Assembly: GCA_015665315.1 (NCBI GenBank)
Contig: JADFAK010000069.1
Location: 1-44,073, forward strand
Length of the DNA stretch: 44,073 bases
Origin: Flavobacteriales bacterium
GTDB lineage: Bacteria > Bacteroidota > Bacteroidia > Flavobacteriales_D > Sanyastnellaceae
Reading direction: 5' to 3'
The translations under genes and the position numbers were made by a program. Each line of letters opens with the position of its first letter. Position 1 is the first letter of the stretch. The notes below the pieces were generated by a model that saw only the letters and a program-made list of their open reading frames with translations, was not told where the DNA came from and did no database searches. This document shows, one piece after another, positions 8,401 through 16,653 of this stretch.

Positions 8401-8412
8401 TTCAAAGTAAAT

Positions 8413-8444
8413 TTATCTCAAAATCGTGATGCTTCCCGAAACCT
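8413..8444. repeat. 32-bp direct repeat, copy 1 (copy of a T9SS gene 3' end)
   Basis: These 32 bases are identical to 10128-10159. On the minus strand they encode VSGSITILR plus stop, the last residues of the T9SS protein at 10128-13280. Here an in-frame TAG lies directly upstream, so this copy is not translated as part of any gene. The two copies bracket the gene at 8490-10082. Confidence 0.9.
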
Positions 8445-8489
8445 AAATATCTAAAACCTCACGTCTTCGGACTAGCGGCTCCAAATAAG

Positions 8490-10082
8490 CTACTCACACG
8501 TGCTATCGAAAGCACTTAAAAACGTCAATAAGTCAGTTGTATCTATTTGAGAATCCCCATTGAAATCCGCCGGACAACTTGATGCCAAATCAAATGTACA
8601 AGTACCATCATCCATAGTCTTTGTCGGATCATAGTCTGGTGAAGATGAATAAGTACAACCCACACAAGAAGTATACTCACAACTGTTGTCATTGCACATT
8701 GCTTCTGGATCGTAATTGCATGCCTGTTCCTCAGTGCAACCAGAAAAAAACAGGCAAGAATTATCGTCACAAGTCGCATCGAGACAGAAATTGCAGGCCG
8801 TCGAATCTGTGCAGCCTATCTGTCCATTCTCAAAAATGCTCGTGGTGTCCCCTACGGAAACCCCATTGGAGGTTATTATCACAACTTGAACTACTCCAGT
8901 GCTCGAAGGTACCGGTACTTGACAGAAAATTTCGGTAAGAGAATTAACGATTACGTTTGACGCTTGATTTCCACCGATTAAAACCTGAGTTTCAGGCGTA
9001 AAGTTCTCGCCTAGTATGATGAGTGACTCTCCACCAAAACAAGTGCTATGAATAGAAAGAGAATTGATAACTGGAATTAAGCAAGATCCATCGTCACATA
9101 GTGCCTCTGGATCGTAGTTGAACGATGTAATTTCTGTGCATCCAGGATATGAACAAGAGCCATCATCACATCCTGCGGAAGAAGAATAATTACACGCCAG
9201 CGAATCCACACAACCAGCAAAAACACACGTATCGTCATCGCAACCCGCCTCTGCATTGTAATTGCAAGCATTTAAATCAGTGCACCCAGGATATAAACAC
9301 GAACCATCATCACAATCAGCTAATGAAGAATAATTACATGCAAATGGAAAAGTACACCCCCCAACTTGTCCTTCGCAGCCGCATGCAGTCGGCATACTGC
9401 CAGGTGTCCCATCAACTTCAATCCCTAATATTTGCACGGTAGTCACAGGAATAAAGACCGATCCATCGGGATTGAGCTTTCTAAGCTGCAAATTCAGTAG
9501 TAGGGAAAATATTCCGTCCGTTGTGATCTGTGCCAATAATACTCTCCCATCAGGCCCCGGAATCCCTTCACTATTAGGTAGTAACCATACTCCAAAAACA
9601 CTAGAACCAACTATATCGTTGACCGTAAAACCTGATCCACCTTCAAAAATTGGAAATGGATTCGGGCTTCCTGATATTGTGGTTGTGGAGCTATTGTATT
9701 CATCAAGTCCACCAGGTCCAGAACCAATAGTGAACCATGAATCATATTGAGAGGCAGGCTCCAATGGGAAAAACGCAGGATTCACATTTGCCGCAATCGC
9801 TCCAGAATTGAATTCTGCTTGATAAAAAGTAGTTGTGGTCGAAGTCACCCAATTATTTACATTGTCTCCAAATATGGCTTGAACCTCCCAATTCGCATCG
9901 TCCAGACAAGCATAAACTCGCCAACATCTGGGTGCAGATGGCCCTTCCAACTGCGAATCTATTGTTGAAGCAGACATATCATCAATTTCTATTTCTTGAA
10001 CAGAAATGCCGACGAACGGGTACTGCGCATAACTTAGCAATGATGAGTAAAGAACCATCACGCACACCAACAAACACTTCAT
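8490..10082 (-). CDS. Secreted protein with Cys-rich repeats, IPT/TIG domain and dockerin-like tail
   Basis: The 530-residue protein has a signal peptide (1-19). Residues about 20-230 form a domain shared with the protein at 21690-22538 (matching blocks YDSWFTIG, GRVLLAQITTDG and RKLNPDGS). Seven Cys-rich repeats follow, of the type CTD..ACNY...A.CDDGSC, four at 243-337 with a 24-residue period and three at 424-497. An IPT/TIG-like Ig domain (about 338-418) is inserted between the two groups. The C-terminus, CPADFNGDSQIDTTDLLTF then LSAFDSTCE, resembles a single dockerin-type calcium-binding loop ending in Cys. No T9SS C-terminal domain is present. It lies 45 bases downstream of the T9SS gene on the same strand. 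Function is unknown; surface binding is likely. Confidence 0.85.
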   Translation of the reverse strand: MKCLLVCVMVLYSSLLSYAQYPFVGISVQEIEIDDMSASTIDSQLEGPSAPRCWRVYACLDDANWEVQAIFGDNVNNWVTSTTTTFYQAEFNSGAIAANVNPAFFPLEPASQYDSWFTIGSGPGGLDEYNSSTTTISGSPNPFPIFEGGSGFTVNDIVGSSVFGVWLLPNSEGIPGPDGRVLLAQITTDGIFSLLLNLQLRKLNPDGSVFIPVTTVQILGIEVDGTPGSMPTACGCEGQVGGCTFPFACNYSSLADCDDGSCLYPGCTDLNACNYNAEAGCDDDTCVFAGCVDSLACNYSSSAGCDDGSCSYPGCTEITSFNYDPEALCDDGSCLIPVINSLSIHSTCFGGESLIILGENFTPETQVLIGGNQASNVIVNSLTEIFCQVPVPSSTGVVQVVIITSNGVSVGDTTSIFENGQIGCTDSTACNFCLDATCDDNSCLFFSGCTEEQACNYDPEAMCNDNSCEYTSCVGCTYSSSPDYDPTKTMDDGTCTFDLASSCPADFNGDSQIDTTDLLTFLSAFDSTCE

Positions 10083-10127
10083 ATGAATAGAATATTTGGT
10101 GTAAGTTATTAAATAATAATAAGATAA

Positions 10128-10159
10128 TTATCTCAAAATCGTGATGCTTCCCGAAACCT
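10128..10159. repeat. 32-bp direct repeat, copy 2 (3' end of the T9SS gene)
   Basis: This copy is the authentic 3' end of the 1050-residue T9SS gene, including its TAA stop. It is identical over 32 bases to 8413-8444, 1715 bases away. Confidence 0.9.
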
Positions 10160-13100
10160 TTTGCGAGTCGTAATTCACTCCGCTGTATTTGATGAGGTAG
10201 CTGTATACACCGTTTGGAACATAGTGCGTTTCACCTTGAGTTCCTCCGAGCCAAATGTCGTTGAGATCGGTTGAATGCCACACGGTTTGTCCCCATCGAT
10301 CGAAGATGAAGAGTTCGTACTCCACGATACCGTCGCCAACAACAAACCAGTTATCGTTGATACCATCGCCATCGGGTGTAAATGCGTTCGGCACATACAA
10401 TGTAAGAGGCGCGAGCACTAAATGGTGTACAACATCCGAACATCCCAACTCATTGGTTACGGTGAGCCAAGCCGTGTATTGTCCAAGACCGTCGTAGCCT
10501 TTAATCGGAGAGAACTCAGTACTATTTGTTCCATCGCCAAAGTCCCAGTAATACGAACAACCATCGCATGGGTCGGGATCGGTGATTGCTACAAACTGCA
10601 CTTCGGATTCACTGTAGAAATTCATTTCGAAATCGGCATTTACATCTTGGACATCTACCGTCATCTCGGCATAACCAAGCGTTCCGCAAATGTCGGTTGC
10701 TATGACTTCATAAATAGTGGTCGTATTCGGATCCACTTGAATGTTTACCTCGGTACTTGACGAATGCGGCCAGAAATAGGTAAATCCACCTTCCCCTCCG
10801 AAAGCTTCCGTGTGCAGCACAACGGCATTGCCAAAACAAATGGAGGTATCGGCCGTGAGCTCAACCACAACGGGAATATCTGGAATGTTGTAGATCAACG
10901 AATCAGTATGTTCGTATCCACAGGCATCGGTAACTCTGCAATAAATGACATCCGTCTCGTAGCTCTGGTGTGCGAGGGACGAAGAGGTCGAAACTACTTC
11001 ACCTTCGATGGTCCATTCAAAATCGAAATCTGGAATACCATCGGTAACCGTCGCGTCCATTTGCGTGAGATCCACGCACGACGCATAAATATCTTCGCCC
11101 AAGTCTAAGACAGGCGCGATGCTTTCAATGGTTACGACGATTGAGTCTTGTGCAGACTGCCCACAGTTATCAGAAACGTTGAGATAAACTGTAGTTGACT
11201 GGTTGCTTTGAAAAGTGAGGTTTTCATCGGCACCAAGGTTGTTGCCTTCACTTGACCAGCTGTAGGTATAGCCAGGAATACCGCCCATCACAGAAGGTTC
11301 AAACTGGAATACATCGATGCAAGAACCCGAAGCCTGATCGACCATTGTAACGATCATTTCGGGAGAGACAATAACGATATCAATGTCTTGGGTCACAAAA
11401 TTCCCACAGTTATCGCTCACGTCAACTGTAATGGTAACATCATTTATCCCGTTCACGGTATAAGTAGGCTGCCAGTCTACCCAGGCGCCATTGACATACC
11501 AATTGTACCAAACCTGACCATCGGCCGTAACATCGGGAGCGATCGTGTACTGACTATTGCAGTCTACTTCGATCACTGCTGGGACATCTACGATTAAATC
11601 TGGAAGGTCATAGGTCACTGGTGAATTGGCGGTCGCCACGAATCCGCAGCCATCGGTAACCTCCACGTTAATTTCTTCGGCACCTGTCCAAGTGCTCACC
11701 CAAAGCGAATTCTGCCATCCGAACAGGTTTGCCCCATCTTCATTGGTCCATAGGTAAGTAAAATTACCATCGCCACCATCGGCAGTCGCAATTACGTTAA
11801 TACCATCGCACCCCACGACAATATCTGCTGGGTCGAGGGTTACATTGAGATTTGGTAAATCAAGCACGGTTATAATAAAATCGGCATCGTCCGATGGCAT
11901 ACCGCACGTATCTGAAACGATTACGTTGTACGTCGTCGTAGATCCGGGAGAGACATTGATGATGTCGGTAGTTTCTGTTGTACTCCATTCGTACGAGAAA
12001 TTTCCGTAGCCACCGGTTATAATCGGCTCCAAATCGATGGAAGTATTCAGACAAATCTCCTCATCAAACCCTTCGACCACCATGGGGTCGGGGAAATCGG
12101 AAATATAAAACTCAAATGTGGAAGTAACACCTGCTCCGTTGCAAGCGGCTAGATTGAGGATATTAAAATGAACGAGCTCCTCTCCTTCGGGAATTCCATC
12201 AATAATGGCAGTTACTGGGAATGACACTTCGGCCACTCCAGGTGCAAAAACCACGGTATCGGGTAATTGAGTGTAATCGACACCATTGATAGCCTCTCCT
12301 TCGTAGATTATAATGACCATCTCTTCGATTTCCAGGATAGAAACTTCGGGACGTGTAAATGTTAGTATAGCTTCTCCACAATCTTCATAAATGGTGTTTG
12401 CTTCGGGTCCGCCTACATCGATGCTCAGGTCAATTTGAACAACGGCATTGCTTGAAAAACTTCCTGCTTCTAGGACCACGATAGACTCCAGTCCTGCATC
12501 ACTTCCATCGGCGATAGCCAACTTGATATGATAGGTTTCTCCACACTGCACTGGACTAGAGGCTACAAACGTTGTAGTAAACCCGTTAATCGCAATGTCC
12601 TCATTAATGAAGTTGTCAAAATTATAGATGAAGTACTCTTCGTTGAGGACATTATTCACAGAGCTTATGGTCACGGGAAGTGGAGGAACTGCATCGGGAA
12701 CTCCTGCAATATTGATTGCCCCGTCAGGAAATCCTGCCGGACTGTTGTATGGTCCCGTCAATCCAGGGCCAGAAAGGAAGAAGGCGAAAATATCGTTGTA
12801 TTGTGTGTTGACATAGGTCAAATACTCATCCGATGCGAAACTATAATTGAAGCTCACGGTATCACCAGTAGCGACAAAATCAAATTCGAGAATGCAAACG
12901 TCATTCATACTACCAACGGTGAAGTTTTGTCCGATAAGAGGTGGAACTGAATTGGCAATTGTTAGTAGATCGGGCTCACCAAGTACCTCTTCCCCATTGG
13001 GAATGAACATATCTCCATCATCATTTAGCACAACATTGCTCGCGTCTTCCGTTGATAAAACCAGACCTTGACCTATCGGAAAAATAGTGCCTTCCGCACC

Positions 13101-13280
13101 ACTCAAAAATCCTAATTGAGACATTGAACCCGTGTACGTTACATTGGTTGCTTCAACCCCTGTCCCCAATAATATATCGTTTACATATTCTTCAATGGTG
13201 AAGGTTTGTTCCACGGTAATTTGTCCTGTCGTCAGGTAACTCATCCCAATGATCAAACACAATGCTGCTAATTTCTTCAT
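10128..13280 (-). CDS. Large T9SS-secreted surface protein, choice-of-anchor L type
   Basis: The 1050-residue protein has a signal peptide (1-19). The N-terminal domain (about 20-270) resembles the choice-of-anchor L family, as in GQGLVLSTEDASNV and FNYSFASDEYLTY. A Calx-beta-like stretch follows at about 280-385, then five or six Ig-like repeats with spaced Cys and YEW/YLW strands. A PKD domain near 880-955 carries YYWDFGDGT. The last 90 residues, from PNAFTPDGDGIND, are the gliding-motility-type C-terminal domain that marks type B substrates of the type IX secretion system. The protein should be exported by Sec and then moved to the surface by T9SS. Adhesion is the likely role. A -7-like TATTTTCG lies at 13316-13323. 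Its 3' end is duplicated at 8413. Confidence 0.9.
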   Translation of the reverse strand: MKKLAALCLIIGMSYLTTGQITVEQTFTIEEYVNDILLGTGVEATNVTYTGSMSQLGFLSGAEGTIFPIGQGLVLSTEDASNVVLNDDGDMFIPNGEEVLGEPDLLTIANSVPPLIGQNFTVGSMNDVCILEFDFVATGDTVSFNYSFASDEYLTYVNTQYNDIFAFFLSGPGLTGPYNSPAGFPDGAINIAGVPDAVPPLPVTISSVNNVLNEEYFIYNFDNFINEDIAINGFTTTFVASSPVQCGETYHIKLAIADGSDAGLESIVVLEAGSFSSNAVVQIDLSIDVGGPEANTIYEDCGEAILTFTRPEVSILEIEEMVIIIYEGEAINGVDYTQLPDTVVFAPGVAEVSFPVTAIIDGIPEGEELVHFNILNLAACNGAGVTSTFEFYISDFPDPMVVEGFDEEICLNTSIDLEPIITGGYGNFSYEWSTTETTDIINVSPGSTTTYNVIVSDTCGMPSDDADFIITVLDLPNLNVTLDPADIVVGCDGINVIATADGGDGNFTYLWTNEDGANLFGWQNSLWVSTWTGAEEINVEVTDGCGFVATANSPVTYDLPDLIVDVPAVIEVDCNSQYTIAPDVTADGQVWYNWYVNGAWVDWQPTYTVNGINDVTITVDVSDNCGNFVTQDIDIVIVSPEMIVTMVDQASGSCIDVFQFEPSVMGGIPGYTYSWSSEGNNLGADENLTFQSNQSTTVYLNVSDNCGQSAQDSIVVTIESIAPVLDLGEDIYASCVDLTQMDATVTDGIPDFDFEWTIEGEVVSTSSSLAHQSYETDVIYCRVTDACGYEHTDSLIYNIPDIPVVVELTADTSICFGNAVVLHTEAFGGEGGFTYFWPHSSSTEVNIQVDPNTTTIYEVIATDICGTLGYAEMTVDVQDVNADFEMNFYSESEVQFVAITDPDPCDGCSYYWDFGDGTNSTEFSPIKGYDGLGQYTAWLTVTNELGCSDVVHHLVLAPLTLYVPNAFTPDGDGINDNWFVVGDGIVEYELFIFDRWGQTVWHSTDLNDIWLGGTQGETHYVPNGVYSYLIKYSGVNYDSQKVSGSITILR

Positions 13281-13574
13281 CTATCCTTGTCTTGCAATTA
13301 CTATGACTAAGACCGCGAAAATACGATTCAGGTTGCTTGTGGCCTTATTAAATATGTCTGAGACTTGGATTTTCACTTTGGCTGGTCCAAATCGTAGGAT
13401 AGACATCTCCACGAATACGCGAAAAACTGCTAATTCCTGTCGAATTTTCGAAATTCGACAGAGCCAAGTCGAGTAGGCACAATTTTTCTCCACATTTCCG
13501 TTAGCAATTAATGATTGCTCGCATCAAAAAAATGCAAATGATTTGGTTTAATTTAGCCCCGTAATTCCATCACT
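13281..13574. other. Divergent intergenic region
   Basis: This 294-base gap lies between the T9SS gene and the coiled-coil gene. It holds the minus-strand box at 13316-13323, an 11-base inverted repeat at 13437-13461 and a plus-strand TAATTTAG near 13550 that may serve as the -7 box of the coiled-coil gene. Open frames on both strands have no coding character. Confidence 0.5.
13437..13461. repeat. Perfect 11-base inverted repeat
   Basis: CTGTCGAATTT (13437-13447) and AAATTCGACAG (13451-13461) are perfect complements around TCG. The repeat sits roughly midway between two divergent genes and has no T run on either side, so an operator or cruciform is more likely than a terminator. Confidence 0.7.
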
Positions 13575-14447
13575 ATGAACAACAAGACATATTTAGCCAT
13601 CATTGGCATATTGCTTTTGGTAACTGCCGTTTTAGGGTATAAGCTTTTCACCTCAACCGAGACTGTCGGTCAGCAAGAAATTGTTATTGAAGAGGGCGAG
13701 TTAGATCGTGAGCGCCTTGAGCTAGACTTGGAGCGCATGCTCATTAGCTACGACACGCTCAAAACGACAAATTCGCAGCTCACGGCTGAAATGGCCGCTC
13801 AAAAGGCAGAAATTGAAGGATTGTTGAAGAAGGTAAAAGACAAAGATTGGTCGATCCATAAGCTCAAGAAAGAGGCTTCAACTTTACGAGATATCATGAA
13901 AGGATATGTGGTGACGATTGACTCATTAAACACCTTGAATCAGCAGCTTTTGGCTGAGAACGGAGAGCTTTCGACTCGCATTCAAAGTGTCGAGGCCCAA
14001 AAGGCCGACTTAGAAAATCGCCAAGCGACTATGGAAAATATCATAGAAGAGGGGCAGATTCTCAAAGCTAACTTAATCACGAGCCAAGGTATTCGATTGC
14101 GAAGCAGTGGCAAGCAAGTAGACACGCAACGCGCTTCTAAAACAGAAATGATCAAAACCTGTTTCACCCTGTATGAAAACAGGATTGCGAAGCCCGGTAA
14201 CAAGGAGCTTTATGTGCGAATAATTGGGCCTGACGGACAAGTTCTGGCTGCGGATGATAAGGTGACAATGGAATTCGCTGGTGAGATGACTCACTACAGC
14301 GTGAGTCGTACAATTGACTACAACAATGCGGAAATGGACGTTTGTGTCTTCTACAATGTTTCGAACGAACTCAAAGAAGGAGACTACAAAGTATTTATTT
14401 ACGAGGGAAGTGTTGCGATTGGACAGACCGATCTTAGTTTGAAATAA
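13575..14447 (+). CDS. Membrane-anchored coiled-coil protein of unknown function
   Basis: The 290-residue protein has an uncleaved N-terminal membrane segment (about 7-23). A long heptad-rich coiled coil follows (about 40-165; EGLLKKVKDKDWSIHKLKKE is typical). The C-terminal beta-rich domain (about 190-290) contains blocks such as RIIGPDGQVLAADD and VFIYEGS. Such proteins are often mislabelled as SMC because of the coiled coil, but there is no ATPase. I do not recognise a named family. It probably lies in the cell envelope with the C-terminal domain in the periplasm. Its TAA stop directly abuts the stop of the convergent gene. Confidence 0.8.
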   Translation: MNNKTYLAIIGILLLVTAVLGYKLFTSTETVGQQEIVIEEGELDRERLELDLERMLISYDTLKTTNSQLTAEMAAQKAEIEGLLKKVKDKDWSIHKLKKEASTLRDIMKGYVVTIDSLNTLNQQLLAENGELSTRIQSVEAQKADLENRQATMENIIEEGQILKANLITSQGIRLRSSGKQVDTQRASKTEMIKTCFTLYENRIAKPGNKELYVRIIGPDGQVLAADDKVTMEFAGEMTHYSVSRTIDYNNAEMDVCVFYNVSNELKEGDYKVFIYEGSVAIGQTDLSLK

Positions 14448-15296
14448 CTAAGACTTGTTCTTACCCGTAAAGATGGGAATATAGCCTCCCACTACTACGC
14501 TTCTTTCAAAGAATTGAATGTTTTGGTTGGCTCGACTGGCGGCGCCGTTTTGGATTCGAATGTCAGGCAACCAACTGTATCCGTACTGAGCTTGGTACTG
14601 GATGAACAAGTGCTGAAAAAGCTCTAGTCTCACTCCTAACAGGGCAGAAACACCTCCACCTGCAAGATGCAACCAGTTGGCATAATTTTCGCCTAAAAAA
14701 GTCATATCGGTCCATGGAATGATCACGCCGGCACTAACACCTGCGTTAAGAGCGAAACCTACACGACCTTCCCATGTACTCCATACGGGCACACGCCTCT
14801 CGAGGGCAACTCGTGCAAAGTTGAATCCATTGGTATGTTCAAACATGAGAAATTTCCGGTCAATGGCGATGTTGTCGTTGTCGTAGGTCCCTCCATATTC
14901 AGCTGAAAGGGCTGGGTCAATATATCCGTTGATCTTCACTACCTGGTCTTGATAGATCTTGTACTTCATGTGATCCCATCCCAGTGACAAGGCCCAATTC
15001 TCCTTGAAGTAGTATCCCAGCCTAAAATTGAACTGAGGAATGGATAGTTGCTGTGGGTCGAGGTAAACTTTATTGCTATAGGGAGACGGACCGTCTTCGG
15101 CCGAAACATCTTCAAGCGTGAAGTCAAACCCCTCACCTACAAAATGGATGTCTGATTTATCAAAATATGCGCGATTATATCCCCATGTTAGATAAAACGA
15201 ACCCTTTTTTGGCTTCAAATCTTCAATGCCCATTTGGGCACTGCCTATGGTGGGCAGACAGAATAGAAGTATGGCGGCTGAAATAGTTATTCTCAT
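14448..15296 (-). CDS. Putative outer-membrane beta-barrel protein
   Basis: The 282-residue protein has a signal peptide (1-20, ending GSAQ). Alternating hydrophobic and polar strands rich in aromatic residues follow, for instance FNFRLGYYFKENWALSLGW and LFIQYQAQYGYSWLPD, as in outer-membrane barrels. The C-terminal strand, VVVGGYIPIFTGKNKS, does not end in an aromatic residue. No named family is recognised. It is divergent from the yraN-like gene, with a 50-base shared promoter region that contains a clear -7 box. Confidence 0.75.
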   Translation of the reverse strand: MRITISAAILLFCLPTIGSAQMGIEDLKPKKGSFYLTWGYNRAYFDKSDIHFVGEGFDFTLEDVSAEDGPSPYSNKVYLDPQQLSIPQFNFRLGYYFKENWALSLGWDHMKYKIYQDQVVKINGYIDPALSAEYGGTYDNDNIAIDRKFLMFEHTNGFNFARVALERRVPVWSTWEGRVGFALNAGVSAGVIIPWTDMTFLGENYANWLHLAGGGVSALLGVRLELFQHLFIQYQAQYGYSWLPDIRIQNGAASRANQNIQFFERSVVVGGYIPIFTGKNKS

Positions 15297-15312
15297 TTCT
15301 CAATTATTGAGA

Positions 15313-15320
15313 CAAAGGTA
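15313..15320 (-). promoter_or_regulatory. -7 promoter element of the barrel gene
   Basis: The minus strand reads TACCTTTG, an exact consensus, 16 bases before the ATG at 15296. The divergent yraN-like gene starts at 15347, so any promoter for it must overlap this one. Confidence 0.65.
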
Positions 15321-15346
15321 GCACAACCAACTGATCTATTGGACAT

Positions 15347-15709
15347 ATGAAACAAGAAGAACTGGGTGTTTTGGGCGAAATCATGGCCCAGAAACACCTG
15401 ATAAATAGCAGCTACGAAATTTTGGATATTAACTGGAGATTCCAGAGATATGAACTGGACATCGTAGCCCAAAAAGGAAATTGGATTGTATTTGTGGAAG
15501 TCAAAACCCGTGAAAACAGCTACGCAGGAGAGCCTTGGGAGTCGGTCAACATCCAGAAACAGCGGCGAATCATTCAGGCGGCCAACGAATACTTGGTGCT
15601 CAAAGACATCTCGCTCCAAAGCCGATTTGACATCATTTCAATCGTCCACAATTCCAAATATTCAAAGTTGGAACACCTAGAGGATGCTTTCTATCCATTG
15701 AGCCGTTAG
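15347..15709 (+). CDS. YraN/UPF0102 family nuclease-like protein
   Basis: The 120-residue protein matches the UPF0102 family in length and layout. The opening QEELGVLGEIMAQKHL corresponds to the family's GE..A..L motif. The core YELDIVAQKGN followed by FVEVKTR is the restriction-endonuclease-like E/D...EVK active-site pattern. The family's role is not firmly known, though a nuclease fold linked to DNA processing or recombination is accepted. The ATG at 15347 gives a complete fold. Fifty-seven bases separate it from the pseudouridine synthase gene, which has its own promoter. Confidence 0.88.
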   Translation: MKQEELGVLGEIMAQKHLINSSYEILDINWRFQRYELDIVAQKGNWIVFVEVKTRENSYAGEPWESVNIQKQRRIIQAANEYLVLKDISLQSRFDIISIVHNSKYSKLEHLEDAFYPLSR

Positions 15710-15728
15710 TAAAACTGAATTCTGCATT

Positions 15729-15756
15729 TTGTTCATGCGCAAAGTGCGTACCTTTG
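15729..15756 (+). promoter_or_regulatory. Promoter of the pseudouridine synthase gene
   Basis: A TTG at 15729-15731 and an exact TACCTTTG at 15749-15756 are separated by 17 bases. The ATG follows at 15767, ten bases after the box. Confidence 0.7.
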
Positions 15757-15766
15757 CCCCTGTCTT

Positions 15767-16645
15767 ATGAAACGATCTAATCCATCCGGCAAATCGACCG
15801 GAAAGCCCAAGGGCAAGTCTGCCGGCAAATCTGGCAAAAAGCCGCCTGTTCAGCGCCGAGCAAAGAGCATTACAGAATTAAAGCCGCGCCCAGCTGCCCA
15901 AGCTCCTCGTAAAAAAACCACTGCCGATGACGGCAAAATTCGCTTGAATAAATACTTGTCGAATGCTGGAATTTGTAGCCGACGAGAAGCAGACGTTCTA
16001 ATTGGAACTGGCGTAGTGACCGTGAACGGAGAAATCATCACCGAGCTAGGTTACAAGATTAATCCTGGCGACAACGTAAAATACGATGGAGCCGCGATCC
16101 AAGCAGAGAAGTTTCGCTATGTTCTTTTGAATAAGCCCAAAGATTATTCATCGAGTACAGACATGGGCCCTGGAAAAAAGACGGTCATGATGCTTGTGAA
16201 TGACGCATGCAAAGAGACTGTTATGCCCATTGGCAAACTTGATCGTCAGACCATGGGCTTACTCCTATTCACGAACGATGGTGCTTTAAGCAAGAAGCTC
16301 ACATCATCTTCGGTAGGTGTCGAAATGCTCTACAATGTCGCTCTCGCCGAAACGGTAAAAACAAAGCACATCCACATGATGCGTCATGGGGTTGAACTTG
16401 AAGATGGCCTCTTTACAGTTGAAGAGGTAGACTACGTTGGTGACGGACAAGACCACCGAAAAGTGGGGGTTCGGATTAAAAGCGGTAAGCCAATGGTCGT
16501 TCGCAGATTGTTCGAATACTTCGGCTATACGGTTGTGAAGATGGACCGTGTTGTGTTTGCTGGTCTGACAAAAAAGGACCTCACCCGCGGTCGTTGTCGT
16601 CACCTTACGGAACAAGAAGTAGGTTTTCTAAAAATGCTGAAATAG
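15767..16645 (+). CDS. RluB/RsuA-family pseudouridine synthase with basic N-terminal extension
   Basis: The 292-residue protein has a Lys-rich, low-complexity extension (1-55). An S4 RNA-binding domain follows (about 57-105; RLNKYLSNAGICSRREAD) and then a pseudouridine synthase domain. The catalytic Asp is D159 in PIGKLDRQTMGLLLFTNDG. Most family members have GRLD; here the Arg is Lys (K157). The next segment also differs from the usual, with TSSSVGVEM where most have a T-H-P motif. The enzyme should isomerise a uridine in rRNA, most likely 23S. It is followed by ctaA after eight bases, so they form an operon. Confidence 0.88.
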   Translation: MKRSNPSGKSTGKPKGKSAGKSGKKPPVQRRAKSITELKPRPAAQAPRKKTTADDGKIRLNKYLSNAGICSRREADVLIGTGVVTVNGEIITELGYKINPGDNVKYDGAAIQAEKFRYVLLNKPKDYSSSTDMGPGKKTVMMLVNDACKETVMPIGKLDRQTMGLLLFTNDGALSKKLTSSSVGVEMLYNVALAETVKTKHIHMMRHGVELEDGLFTVEEVDYVGDGQDHRKVGVRIKSGKPMVVRRLFEYFGYTVVKMDRVVFAGLTKKDLTRGRCRHLTEQEVGFLKMLK

Positions 16646-16653
16646 TGTAGGCA

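Noticed and set aside
10128-13280. Many antisense open frames inside the T9SS genes
   Set aside because: Asp/Val/Thr-rich coding sequence leaves the opposite strand poor in stops; none has a plausible product.
13281-13493. 70-codon minus-strand open frame upstream of the T9SS gene
   Set aside because: It ends exactly at the T9SS start, covers the -7 box and the palindrome, and has no recognisable features.
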